Source: Hyphomicrobium sp.
Lineage (GTDB): Bacteria; Pseudomonadota; Alphaproteobacteria; Rhizobiales; Hyphomicrobiaceae
NCBI GenBank assembly: GCA_022841965.1
Contig: JALHQM010000020.1
Span: 1 to 33,959, forward strand
Reading direction: 5' to 3'
DNA length: 33,959 nt
The notes under the pieces were generated by a model that was given only the letters and a program-made list of their open reading frames with translations, did no database searches and was not told the DNA's origin. Of this stretch, positions 1 through 7,455 are shown piece by piece. The position numbers and the translations under genes were made by a program. Positions within the stretch are counted from its first letter, which is position 1, and each line of letters begins with the position of its first letter.

Positions 1-129
1 CAGCGCATCAGGCTTGTGTGTTTGCAGGGCTGCAAAGATCTGATCGAGCACGAGGGCGTGGTCGCCATCGAGGGAATGGCCCTCGAATTGGCGGCCCAGA
101 TGCCAATCGGCCGTGTGAAGAAGTTTCAT
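1..129 (-). CDS. sbcD: Exonuclease SbcCD subunit D, N-terminal fragment (cut by window edge)
   Basis: SbcD is the Mre11-like nuclease subunit of the SbcCD complex, which cleaves DNA hairpins and blocked ends. Only the first 43 codons are in the window; the gene runs off the left edge and is open throughout. The translation begins MKLLHTADWHLGRQF, which is the first metallophosphoesterase motif (D-x-H: Asp8, His10) that binds catalytic metal in this family. An AGGGG stretch lies about 11 bases before the ATG. The gene is downstream of lipA on the same strand, 125 bp away, so it may have its own promoter. The motif and N-terminal wording are highly characteristic, but most of the protein is unseen. 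Confidence 0.82.
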   Translation of the reverse strand, partial: MKLLHTADWHLGRQFEGHSLDGDHALVLDQIFAALQTHKPDAL

Positions 130-254
130 TCGCGGTGTGCCCCTGGAAGATCAGGGTCTGTTTTACACCGGGGCGGTGGATCGGTGCGATGCCGGGATGC
201 CTTTGGCGGGGTATTTATCCCAAGCTGATGTCAGCGCATGACAGGCCGTTGGGT

Positions 255-1205
255 CTATTCGTGCTGGACGCGCGCGGCGCGGAGGCGGGCGAAGTCTTCG
301 TCGGCGTGGTAGGAGGAGCGCGTCAGCGGGCTGGAGGCGACGAGCAGGAAGCCTTTCGAGAGGCCGATGCGGCGGAAACTTTCGAATTCCTCCGGCGTCA
401 CGTAGCGCGCGATTGCTGCGTGCTTTGGTGTCGGTTGGAGATACTGGCCGATGGTTAGGAAATCGACGTTCGCCGAGCGCATGTCGTCCATGACCTGGAG
501 TACTTCGTCGTAGGTTTCGCCGAGGCCGAGCATGATGCCGGATTTGGTGAAGACGGTGGTGTCCAGTTCCTTGACCCGCTGAAGTACGCGAAGGGAATGG
601 AAGTAGCGGGCGCCTGGGCGGATCTTCAGATAGAGCGAGGGTACAGTTTCGAGGTTGTGATTGAAGACATCCGGGCGGGCAGCGGCGACGTGCTCAAGTG
701 CGCCGTCCTTGCGCAGGAAGTCGGGTGTCAGGATTTCGATGGTCGTTTCCGGGCAGCGGGCGCGGATCGCCTGAATGGTCCGGTGGAAGTGTTCCGCGCC
801 ACCGTCGTCGAGGTCGTCACGGTCGACGGACGTGATGACGACATGGCGCAGACCCAATTCCGCAACGGCGCCAGCGACCCTTTCAGGTTCGCTGGGATCG
901 AGCGGAGCGGGGCGGCCGGTGCGCACGTTGCAAAAGCCGCAGGCGCGGGTGCACGTGTCGCCCATGATCATCATGGTGGCGTGGCGCTTGGACCAGCATT
1001 CGCTTAAATTCGGGCAGGCGGCCTCTTCGCAAACGGTGGTGAGGCCGTGGCTGCGCACGACGTCATTTGTGCCCGCGAGTTCGCCGCCGTTGGACAGGCG
1101 CACGCGCAGCCACGGCGGCCTGGGCAGCCGCGGCGTATCGGGCCGGTTGGCCTTCTCGGGATGGCGGAGCGCGCCAGGCTCGCGCGTATCCAGAATTGAC
1201 ACCAT
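255..1205 (-). CDS. lipA: Lipoyl synthase LipA
   Basis: Lipoyl synthase inserts two sulfur atoms into octanoyl groups on lipoyl domains of pyruvate and 2-oxoglutarate dehydrogenases and the glycine cleavage H protein. The 316-residue length is normal. Both iron-sulfur sites are visible: the auxiliary cluster cysteines C59, C64 and C70 (C-x4-C-x5-C) and the radical-SAM motif C85-x3-C89-x2-C92 (CTRACGFC). The C-terminal RSSY segment supplies the serine ligand known for the auxiliary cluster. A GAAGGA ribosome site lies about 8 bases before the ATG. In many alphaproteobacteria lipA sits with pyruvate dehydrogenase genes and a coq10-like gene; here it is followed by sbcD, so that linkage is absent on the downstream side. 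Confidence 0.97.
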   Translation of the reverse strand: MVSILDTREPGALRHPEKANRPDTPRLPRPPWLRVRLSNGGELAGTNDVVRSHGLTTVCEEAACPNLSECWSKRHATMMIMGDTCTRACGFCNVRTGRPAPLDPSEPERVAGAVAELGLRHVVITSVDRDDLDDGGAEHFHRTIQAIRARCPETTIEILTPDFLRKDGALEHVAAARPDVFNHNLETVPSLYLKIRPGARYFHSLRVLQRVKELDTTVFTKSGIMLGLGETYDEVLQVMDDMRSANVDFLTIGQYLQPTPKHAAIARYVTPEEFESFRRIGLSKGFLLVASSPLTRSSYHADEDFARLRAARVQHE

Positions 1206-1247
1206 GCGTTGATCCTTCGTAGGCGGCCGGGTTTACGCGGCTGCCTT

Positions 1248-1275
1248 TATATAGGTATCCATCGGCGGGCAGGAA
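1248..1275 (-). promoter_or_regulatory. Putative sigma-70-type promoter of lipA
   Basis: On the minus strand TTCCTG (1270-1275) and TATATA (1248-1253) are separated by 16 bp, 43 bp before the lipA start codon. The -10 match is good and the -35 match is moderate. No other strong pair is seen in the lipA upstream region. Confidence 0.4.
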
Positions 1276-1400
1276 CAGACAAGATTGTGGTGTGGACCGT
1301 CGGCTGGCAGCATGTCGATTGTCCCGCGTTTCGCAGGATGGGGCGTTGCGCAGTCCAACACCGATACGGCGACGCTCAACGCGCGGTTCCCCGGGTGTTT

Positions 1401-1471
1401 TACCAGCCAACATTCGGTAGGCCGATGTTGGTGTGTTACCGGCCAACATTCGGCAGGCCGATGTTGGTGTG
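1401..1471. repeat. Two tandem copies of a dyad-symmetric repeat, 36-bp period
   Basis: Copy 1 (1401-1435) and copy 2 (1437-1471) differ at only two positions out of 35. Each contains a dyad: CCAACAT at 1407-1413 pairs with ATGTTGG at 1425-1431, and again at 1443-1449 with 1461-1467. The inner bases (CGG/CCG) also pair, with one unpaired T. Partial similarity (GGTGT) continues on both flanks, suggesting a duplicated unit. It could be a pair of operator sites, a short repetitive extragenic element or an RNA hairpin pair. I found no other copy in the window. Confidence 0.75.
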
Positions 1472-1572
1472 GTTCCAGGTCAGCGCCGGCTTGCACTGCT
1501 TCGCGGCACCTGGGTCGGTCCGGAGGACGGCAATCCTGCGTTGGGGTGCGGCATTTGACTGGGTTGGCTGAT

Positions 1573-1646
1573 TGGCTGGGGGACTAGGATTCGAACCTAG
1601 ACAGGCAGAGTCAGAGTCTGCAGTCCTACCATTAGACGATCCCCCA
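1573..1646 (-). tRNA. tRNA-Gln (anticodon CTG)
   Basis: The minus strand folds as a full 74-base tRNA with encoded CCA. The acceptor stem is TGGGGGA/TCCCCCA with discriminator G and CCA at 1575-1573. The anticodon stem GCAGA/TCTGC closes the loop CTCTGAC, giving anticodon CTG, which reads CAG (Gln). The T arm is CTAGG-TTCGAAT-CCTAG and the D arm carries the usual GGTAGGAC. A sigma-70-like promoter lies upstream at 1689-1717. Confidence 0.96.
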
Positions 1647-1688
1647 AGACCGCCGGGCCGCGGCGCGGAGGGCGCCACGGGAGGGGGC

Positions 1689-1717
1689 CGTATAGCAGGT
1701 GCGTTGCGGGTGGGCAA
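1689..1717 (-). promoter_or_regulatory. Putative sigma-70-type promoter of tRNA-Gln
   Basis: On the minus strand TTGCCC (1712-1717) and TATACG (1689-1694) are spaced by exactly 17 bp. Transcription would start near 1682, leaving a leader of about 36 bases before the tRNA 5' end at 1646. The spacing and position fit a stable-RNA promoter. Confidence 0.55.
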
Positions 1718-1869
1718 GTTTGCTCCAGGCGCGGGCCGGGCGGTTTGGGGCGGGCCCTCAAGTCACTGTTCTGGCCTCACTTGTCGCGGCCCTGCTTGGG
1801 GTCGCGGGGCTTTCCGGCGAGGGCGGCTGAGGGCATAAGGGCGCTCTCCGTCACAGGATTCGTCCCTCC

Positions 1870-3492
1870 ATGATCCGCCTCGACAACATCAGCAAGCAGA
1901 ACGGCCAGCAGATCGTCTTCATCGAGGCGTCGGCGGTGCTCAACCGGGGTGAAAAGGTTGGGCTTGTTGGGCCCAATGGTGCCGGCAAGACGACGCTCTT
2001 CCGGCTGATCATTGGCGAGGATCAAGCGGATGAAGGCCAAGTGTCGGTCGATCGCGGGGTGACGATTGGGTATTTCAGCCAGGACGTTGGCGAGATGGCC
2101 GGACGCAGCGCTGTGCAAGAGGTGATGGACGGGGCGGGGCCGGTGAGTGCGGTCGCGGCGGAACTGGCGGAACTCGAAGCTTCGATGGCCGATCCGGATC
2201 GTGCGGACGAGATGGAGGCCATCATCGCGCGTTACGGAGAACTGCAGGCGCAGTTCGAGGACCTCGATGGGTATGCGCTCGACGGGAAAGCGCGCGAAGT
2301 TTTGTCGGGGTTGAGTTTTTCGCCTGAGATGATGGATGGCGATGTGGGGGCGCTGTCGGGTGGTTGGAAAATGCGCGTTGCGTTGGCGCGCATTTTGTTG
2401 ATGCGGCCCGATGTCATGCTGCTCGACGAGCCAAGCAACCATCTCGATCTGGAGAGCCTTATCTGGCTGGAACAGTTTCTTCGAGGCTATGAGGGCGCGT
2501 TGCTCATGACCTCGCACGATCGCGAGTTCATGGATCGTATCGTGAAGAAAATCATCGAGATCGATGGTGGCGGGTTGACGACCTTTTCGGGAAACTACGA
2601 ATTCTATGTGGCGCAGCGGGCAATTTCCGAACGGCAGCAACAGGCGCAGTTCGAGCGCCAGCAGGCGATGCTGGCCAAGGAGATGAAGTTCATCGAGCGG
2701 TTTAAGGCACGCGCCTCGCACGCCGCGCAGGTGCAGAGCCGGGTGAAAAGTCTGGAGAAGATCGAACGGGTGGAGCCACCGAAGCGGCGCCAGACGGTCG
2801 TCTTTGACATCCCGCAGGCCCCGCGATCGGGGGAGGATGTGGCGACGCTGAAAGCGGTGTCAAAGCGATATGGCTCGCGCACGATTTACGAGGCGCTCGA
2901 TTTCAAGATCCGGCGGCGGGAGCGGTGGTGTGTCATGGGCGTGAATGGGGCGGGGAAATCGACGCTCCTGAAGCTGGTGACGCGGTCGACGGAGCCGGAT
3001 GAGGGGGCTGTTGCACTGGGTGCGAGCGTGAAGATGGGGTATTTCGCGCAACATGCCATGGAAGTTCTCGATGGAGAGCGGACGGTGTTTCAATCGCTCG
3101 AAGATCGATTTCCACTGGCCAATCAGGGGTCGCTCCGAACGGTGGCCGGGTGTTTCGGATTTTCCGGTGACGATGTGGAAAAGAAGTGCCGCGTGCTTTC
3201 TGGCGGTGAGAAGGCGCGGCTGGTGATGGCGCAAATTCTGTTTGATCCGCCGAACTTTCTGGTGCTTGACGAGCCAACGAACCATCTTGATCTGGCGACC
3301 AAGGAGATGCTGATTTCAGCGTTGGCGGAGTATGATGGCGCGATGCTGTTTGTTTCACATGATCGGCGGTTTCTGGCGGCGCTGTCGAACCGCGTGCTGG
3401 AGCTCACGCCTCAGGGACATCACCGGTATGAGGGTGGCTATACAGAGTATGTTGCGCGGACAGGACACGAAGCGCCGGGGCTGCATGATTAG
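1870..3492 (+). CDS. ABC-F family ATP-binding protein (YbiT/EttA-like)
   Basis: ABC-F proteins are soluble twin ATPases that act on ribosomes, in translation control or antibiotic protection, rather than in transport. Both nucleotide-binding domains are complete: Walker A GPNGAGKTT at 34-42, signature LSGG at 162-165 and Walker B LLDEPSNHLD near 184-193; then Walker A GVNGAGKST at 357-365, signature LSGGEKAR from 443 and LVLDEPTNHLD near 464-474. Between them is a charged linker helix (about 245-300), the family's P-site tRNA interaction motif. No membrane segment is present. Length 540 is close to YbiT. The ribosome site is weak (AGGA 11 bases before ATG). The exact ABC-F subfamily, and hence the role, cannot be fixed by eye. 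Confidence 0.9.
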   Translation: MIRLDNISKQNGQQIVFIEASAVLNRGEKVGLVGPNGAGKTTLFRLIIGEDQADEGQVSVDRGVTIGYFSQDVGEMAGRSAVQEVMDGAGPVSAVAAELAELEASMADPDRADEMEAIIARYGELQAQFEDLDGYALDGKAREVLSGLSFSPEMMDGDVGALSGGWKMRVALARILLMRPDVMLLDEPSNHLDLESLIWLEQFLRGYEGALLMTSHDREFMDRIVKKIIEIDGGGLTTFSGNYEFYVAQRAISERQQQAQFERQQAMLAKEMKFIERFKARASHAAQVQSRVKSLEKIERVEPPKRRQTVVFDIPQAPRSGEDVATLKAVSKRYGSRTIYEALDFKIRRRERWCVMGVNGAGKSTLLKLVTRSTEPDEGAVALGASVKMGYFAQHAMEVLDGERTVFQSLEDRFPLANQGSLRTVAGCFGFSGDDVEKKCRVLSGGEKARLVMAQILFDPPNFLVLDEPTNHLDLATKEMLISALAEYDGAMLFVSHDRRFLAALSNRVLELTPQGHHRYEGGYTEYVARTGHEAPGLHD

Positions 3493-3506
3493 CCGTGTAA
3501 CACGGC
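3492..3506. terminator. Small hairpin in the junction of two convergent genes
   Basis: GCCGTG-TAA-CACGGC forms a perfect 6-bp stem with a 3-base loop. It starts at the last base of the ABC-F stop codon and lies between the two convergent stop codons. It has no T-run on either side, so it is a weak bidirectional terminator or processing-site candidate. Confidence 0.35.
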
Positions 3507-3512
3507 CAATTC

Positions 3513-4397
3513 TTAGCTGCCTCTAGCCGCTTCCTCTCGCTCATCGAGCAGGCTGCGCAGAAGGGCCACTGCTTCGCGGCCACTGTTGGCTGTCACGTTG
3601 CAGCCTATTGCGTTTGCAAGGCTGGGATCGCGCTGAAAAGCTAAACCACCGCCAGCGACGAGCAGCGATTTGTTCCGCGACGACTTGCGGGCGCGGGCCA
3701 GATTTTGGGCAAGCATGGGGACGTCGCCGACGCGACCTGCGGAGATACCGACGGCGTCGTAGGAGGTGTCTTCGACGAGCATTTCCAATTCGCCCAGGAA
3801 TTGGAGTTCGTGGCAGCAGACGTCCCATCCCTCGCGCCAGAAGTCGGCACGGACGAGGCAGAGGCCGAGGCGGTGACGTTCCTGCGGGAGAGCGACGAGA
3901 AGGATGCGACGTTGTCGATCTGACACGCGGCCGTCGCTACAGAAGGCCGCGGAATGGGCGAGAATGATTTGATGGATGTGGTCCATGCCGCGCGCGACGT
4001 CGAGAAAGTCGCGCGCATCTTTTTCCCACATTTCGCCCATTCGAATGGCGGCTGGAACGAGGAGGTGCTGGAACAGTGTGTCGAGCGGTACGCCGCGCTC
4101 AAGCATATTGGCGAAAGAGGCGAGGGAGGCGGTGGCATCGTCTTCGAGAATTGCATCGGTAAATGCGAGCACTTCGCCGCTGAGTGCGGAGGCCTCGGCT
4201 TGTGCGGCGCTATGGCTGTCAACGAGACGCGGTATGATATCGGCTTCAATCAGCTGGGCGAGTGCCCGAGATTTGCCCGCCGGTTTCGTGGCCGGCGTGC
4301 AGGTCGGTTCAGATCCTTCATCATCACGCGACGATCTGCGTCCCACCAAACTGTCCCGCTGCTGCAAGTGATGTGCAGGCAATCCGTTATTGGCCAT
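3513..4397 (-). CDS. SCHIC/cobalamin-binding-like sensory protein (AerR/PpaA-like)
   Basis: This 294-residue protein resembles B12-binding regulators such as AerR/PpaA of purple bacteria, which sense light or redox through cobalamin or haem and bind partner regulators. Residues 75-150 match the helical B12-binding cap, including MGEMWEKDARDFLDVARG (120-137). Residues 164-290 match a Rossmann-like B12 fold. The usual DxHxxG cobalamin loop reads E173-R-H175-R-L-G178: the ligand histidine is kept but Asp is Glu. The first 70 residues are polar and unrecognised. No DNA-binding or output domain is visible. I chose ATG 4397 behind GGGGGAAG; a GTG at 4418 behind GAGGAGG, or an ATG at 4463, are alternatives. 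It is convergent with the ABC-F gene. Confidence 0.78.
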   Translation of the reverse strand: MANNGLPAHHLQQRDSLVGRRSSRDDEGSEPTCTPATKPAGKSRALAQLIEADIIPRLVDSHSAAQAEASALSGEVLAFTDAILEDDATASLASFANMLERGVPLDTLFQHLLVPAAIRMGEMWEKDARDFLDVARGMDHIHQIILAHSAAFCSDGRVSDRQRRILLVALPQERHRLGLCLVRADFWREGWDVCCHELQFLGELEMLVEDTSYDAVGISAGRVGDVPMLAQNLARARKSSRNKSLLVAGGGLAFQRDPSLANAIGCNVTANSGREAVALLRSLLDEREEAARGS

Positions 4398-4838
4398 GAA
4401 ACGCTTCCCCCGGACCACCGTAACCTCCTCACTATCGCTGGCGAAACGGCTCAGCGAAACCAAGAAATGTAGAGGTCGGTCGATTGGCGTGGATGACTGG
4501 AGGGCAGTGAAACGTCGATTGTGGCAAAGATGCCAATGTGGGATCAGCTGAAATGCGTTTTTGATGATGCTCGATCAGCGGCGCTCGTCGTGGGCTCTAG
4601 AATTTTGCCGAATGCCTTCGCAGATCCGTCAATCAATTTCATCGGGTTAAGACATTTCAGTGTGCGCCTGCTCTGAATGGTCACTCGACGAGTCAATAGA
4701 AAATATGGCCGCTGCGGCATTGTGGACGCAACGGCCGTAGACAGTTCGACACGCATTCGCATTGTACGAAAGTATAAGGGCAGTGACAAAAAAGGTACCG
4801 AAGACGGCCAAGAGTTGTTGGTCTGAGGTGCTCGCAGA
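4398..4838. other. Gene-poor region upstream of the SCHIC-like gene
   Basis: About 440 bases without a gene I can support. One minus-strand open frame (4544-4789, 81 codons) has no family resemblance and no ribosome site worth naming. The stretch is visibly less G+C-rich than its neighbours. It probably holds the promoter of the SCHIC-like gene and the 3' end of the transcript from the gene ending at 4839. No tRNA or strong terminator hairpin is seen. Confidence 0.45.
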
Positions 4839-5345
4839 TCAAACGGCGGGCTGGCGTCTTATTGTTGCGGCGGCAACTGTGTTCCACAGTGCTGTCCAGC
4901 TTGGCCAAACCGGAAGATGAGTGTGCGTTTGGGTTAGGACGGGTTCTATGGATTGGCGACTGCTCGCCGTGATCACGCGGACTTTGCCGGCCGCGAGGGC
5001 TTGGAGCTCCGTGCCATGGATGATGTTCAGCCACGCCGTTCGCATGTCGGGTGTGGTGACAGACACCGGCTCGCCAAGAGATGTGGCCAAGTGGGCGAAG
5101 TTTGTGCGCAGTTGCTCAATCCAGTCGTCGAACCCGTCGGTCAAGCGAGCGTCATCGAAGCGAACAGCGATCTGGACAGGGTGCGCGCCTTTGTGGTTCG
5201 GGCGGATGCGCTGGCCGAACAAAGAGACGTCGAGGAGCAGGGGCCGTTCTGCGGCCCAAGTTCCGACGAGCCGAATGAGCCTTTGAACATCGGACGCGAG
5301 TGGTCCGTGTTCGCCATTCCTGTTGATGTTCTCGATGTGCAGCAT
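4839..5345 (-). CDS. Hypothetical protein, nucleotidyltransferase-like but without catalytic residues
   Basis: A 168-residue protein without a confident family. Its middle part (LFGQRIRP... then IAVRFD) recalls the core of small nucleotidyltransferases of the MNT/DNA polymerase beta type, which normally read LFGSR.RG...SD.DL.V. Here the key Ser of the GS pair is Gln and the metal-binding DxD is replaced by PVQIA, so no nucleotidyl transfer would be expected. No signal peptide or membrane helix is visible. The ATG at 5345 follows GGGGA by 4 bases; a TTG at 5360 is less likely. A partner HEPN-type gene, as in HEPN/MNT toxin pairs, is not evident nearby. The fold assignment is only a suggestion. 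Confidence 0.5.
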   Translation of the reverse strand: MLHIENINRNGEHGPLASDVQRLIRLVGTWAAERPLLLDVSLFGQRIRPNHKGAHPVQIAVRFDDARLTDGFDDWIEQLRTNFAHLATSLGEPVSVTTPDMRTAWLNIIHGTELQALAAGKVRVITASSRQSIEPVLTQTHTHLPVWPSWTALWNTVAAATIRRQPAV

Positions 5346-5481
5346 TGCATCCCCACGCAAGTGCGACAGGAGTACCGTAGTAGATGATGAGGGGGCTGTC
5401 TGCTACGGCTTAGGTGAGGTTTCATATTTTCCACAGCCCTAGCAAATGAGACTGACGTGCGCGCTTTGCGATCACACATCG

Positions 5482-5502
5482 GTGTCTGCCTGATGCGGAC
5501 AC
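5482..5502 (+). terminator. Terminator-like hairpin with a T-run on the plus strand
   Basis: GTGTCTGC (5482-5489) pairs with GCGGACAC (5495-5502) across a 5-base loop, with one G-T pair. Four bases later the plus strand has TTTTT. No plus-strand gene reads into it. The minus-strand gene ending at 5571 does, but in that sense there is no T-run. The hairpin is clear, the function is not. Confidence 0.35.
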
Positions 5503-5570
5503 GCAGTTTTTGGGCAGGTGGGTGCGACCGGTTTCTGATTCGGCAGCTGCTGCGGCCCGGGCGGCCCGGC

Positions 5571-5993
5571 TCAGGCTTCGGCGTCGTGGCAGGCGGCGTC
5601 AATGCGCAGCGCGCTGCCGTCGGCGAGGGACATCACGGTTGAGATCGTCCAGCCGTCGCGGATGGCGCCGGCGAAAGAGGCATGGCGTTCGCAGTAGGTT
5701 TTCGACCAGTGCGCGGTCCGGCGGGCAACCCAGTCCTGATCGATTTCGCGTTTGCTGAGGGCCACATCCTGGCGGAAGACCATCGCCTTGTGGTCGCAGA
5801 TGACTTCGACTCCGGAGAAGCGGGTCAGCGGATCGACCTTGCTGCCGAAGTTTCTGGAGAGGTTTTCGCGGACCTTGGAGAACAGGGTGCAATACTGTTC
5901 AGACGGGGACGCGGGCTCTTTGGCGCTGATTGTGGTCGATCCCACTGCGAGGGCGGTGAGGAGAATGGCTGCCAATCGACGATCGAAACGCAT
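5571..5993 (-). CDS. Small secreted protein of unknown function
   Basis: I do not recognise the family. The 140-residue product starts with a classic export signal: MRFDRR followed by a hydrophobic core (LAAILLTALAVG) and a likely cleavage site near SAKE (about residue 25). The mature part is about 115 residues with four cysteines, near residues 35, 66, 100 and 134, consistent with two disulfides in the periplasm. No lipobox or membrane anchor is seen. The ribosome site is poor. It stands alone on its strand, with about 225 bp to the next minus-strand gene, and is divergent from the FIST gene. Confidence 0.68.
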   Translation of the reverse strand: MRFDRRLAAILLTALAVGSTTISAKEPASPSEQYCTLFSKVRENLSRNFGSKVDPLTRFSGVEVICDHKAMVFRQDVALSKREIDQDWVARRTAHWSKTYCERHASFAGAIRDGWTISTVMSLADGSALRIDAACHDAEA

Positions 5994-6285
5994 GACGCAA
6001 ATTCCACTACAACAACAGACGCGACGTTCACATGCACAAAGGCTAGCGTTAAGTCGTTAATGCGACGTTCCAAAGGCTGGTTTGTGAGGCGTTCACGTTT
6101 ACTTCTTAAAAATCATATGCTTTCGATCAATCTCATTTATCTCGTTGGTTGGCGAAGCCCAGATGATGCGGGCAGATTGAAGGCTGGAACTTAACACGAC
6201 CCTTTGTTTGCGGCGGCTTACAGACTGTGGCAACACACGGGACGGTGTACGTTCCTTTAAAACGGCCCGTGCTGGGAGGAAAGGT

Positions 6286-7455
6286 TTGGCAAAGACATCT
6301 TCGGCTTCGAGTGCCAGCGGCGTGCGCTGCGCATCAAGCACGAGTGGAAATCTGGCCGAATTGGTCGTGCACGTGAAGGCGGGACTAGGGCCGGGATCGT
6401 TCCAGCACATCATTGCCTATTTCTCGACGGACTATGACGCCGAGGCCCTTGTTGCAGCGTTGATGGCCGCTTTTCCCGGCGTGCCGATTTCGGGTTGCTC
6501 GACGGCGGGAGCCATTACGCCCGGTGGCTTGATTGACGACGGTGTCCTTTTGATTGCTTTCCCGGAAAGCGGGTTTGCGGTCCACTGCGGTGTCGTTGAA
6601 AATATCTCGGAGTTTGGTGTCGAACGGGCGACAGATTTGGCGCGGCGTTTGAAAAACCGGCTGAGCGTCAATGATCTTGCGCGGCGCTCCTCTTCATTTG
6701 CGATGATCCTTGTCGACGGCACGTCTAATACGGAGGAATCGATCGTCGCGGCCGTGCATTGGGCGATCGAGTCTGTTCCTTTGATTGGCGGATCGGCGGG
6801 AGACGGGTTGACGTTCCGTGGCGCGCTTGTGGTTCACGAAGGGCGGGTGCTGGCGGACGCGGCCGTGCTCTTGTTGGTGGAAACAAGTGTCCCGTTCCGG
6901 ATTTTCAAGACGCAGAATTTCGAGCCGACCCCGATCAAGCTCGTGGTGACGGCCGCCGATGCGGAACGGCGGATCGTGAGAGAGCTCAACGCGGAGCCGG
7001 CCGCGCGGGAGTACGCATCCGCGATTGGCCTTTTGCCTGACGATCTTGGTCCGTTCAGTTTTGCGTCTTACCCCCTGGTTGTGAAGGTGGGAGGCAATTA
7101 TTACTGCCGGTCCATCCGGAATATGAATAGTGACGGATCGCTCTCGTTCTTTTGTGCCATCGACGAAGGGCTCGTGTTCACGGTAGCACGTCCTCAGGAC
7201 ATGTTGCGCGGGACGCAGGAGACGCTGGAGGAAATCGCTCAGGACATGGGCGGTATCGACATTGTGATCGGGTTCGATTGCGTGTTGCGCCGCCTCGATG
7301 CGGAAAATCGGCAAATCCGTCATCAAATGGATGAACTCTACCGCCGGTTCGGTGTTGTGGGCTTTCACTCTTACGGCGAACAGTTCAACGCGATGCATTT
7401 GAATCAGACGTTGACCGGGATTGCATTCGGGAAGGCTGCGGACGGCGCGAGATGA
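6286..7455 (+). CDS. FIST-domain sensory protein
   Basis: FIST (FIST_N plus FIST_C) domains are predicted small-ligand sensors found with bacterial signal transduction proteins. The product is about 389 residues; FIST_N spans roughly residues 20-200 (including ISGCSTAGAITPGG and PLIGGSAGDG) and FIST_C roughly 210-370 (including the GFDCVLRR and GFHSYGEQF segments). I place the start at TTG 6286 because GGAGG sits 6 bases upstream (6275-6279); a TTG at 6208, in frame, has no ribosome site. The stop overlaps the kinase ATG in an ATGA, so sensor and kinase are almost certainly co-translated. No transmembrane helix is seen, so the sensor is cytoplasmic. The ligand is unknown. Confidence 0.88.
   Translation: MAKTSSASSASGVRCASSTSGNLAELVVHVKAGLGPGSFQHIIAYFSTDYDAEALVAALMAAFPGVPISGCSTAGAITPGGLIDDGVLLIAFPESGFAVHCGVVENISEFGVERATDLARRLKNRLSVNDLARRSSSFAMILVDGTSNTEESIVAAVHWAIESVPLIGGSAGDGLTFRGALVVHEGRVLADAAVLLLVETSVPFRIFKTQNFEPTPIKLVVTAADAERRIVRELNAEPAAREYASAIGLLPDDLGPFSFASYPLVVKVGGNYYCRSIRNMNSDGSLSFFCAIDEGLVFTVARPQDMLRGTQETLEEIAQDMGGIDIVIGFDCVLRRLDAENRQIRHQMDELYRRFGVVGFHSYGEQFNAMHLNQTLTGIAFGKAADGAR

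Larger units (their letters stand above)
1206..1572. other. Intergenic region between lipA and tRNA-Gln
   Basis: These 367 bases carry no convincing gene; short open frames on both strands have no recognisable product. The side next to lipA holds a promoter-like pair for lipA. The middle holds a tandem dyad repeat (1401-1471). Just 3' of the tRNA (minus sense) the last bases of the gene, AGCCAATC, are nearly repeated as AGCCAACC. I see no clear hairpin plus T-run that would end the tRNA transcript. Confidence 0.6.

Noticed and set aside
1553..1583. Near-duplicate AGCCAATC/AGCCAACC at the tRNA-Gln 3' end as an integration scar
   Set aside because: Only 8 bases long, with no integrase, phage gene or composition shift nearby.
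4544..4789. Minus-strand 81-codon open frame in the gene-poor region
   Set aside because: The product resembles no family, there is no ribosome site worth naming, and its composition looks like random translation.
5376..5445. GGGCTGT/ACAGCCC inverted repeat
   Set aside because: Arms of 7 bp with a loop of over 30 bases are expected by chance and no gene context supports it.
6049..6060. TTAAGTCGTTAA as a possible CtrA site
   Set aside because: The two TTAA halves are 4 bases apart, not the 7 needed for CtrA.
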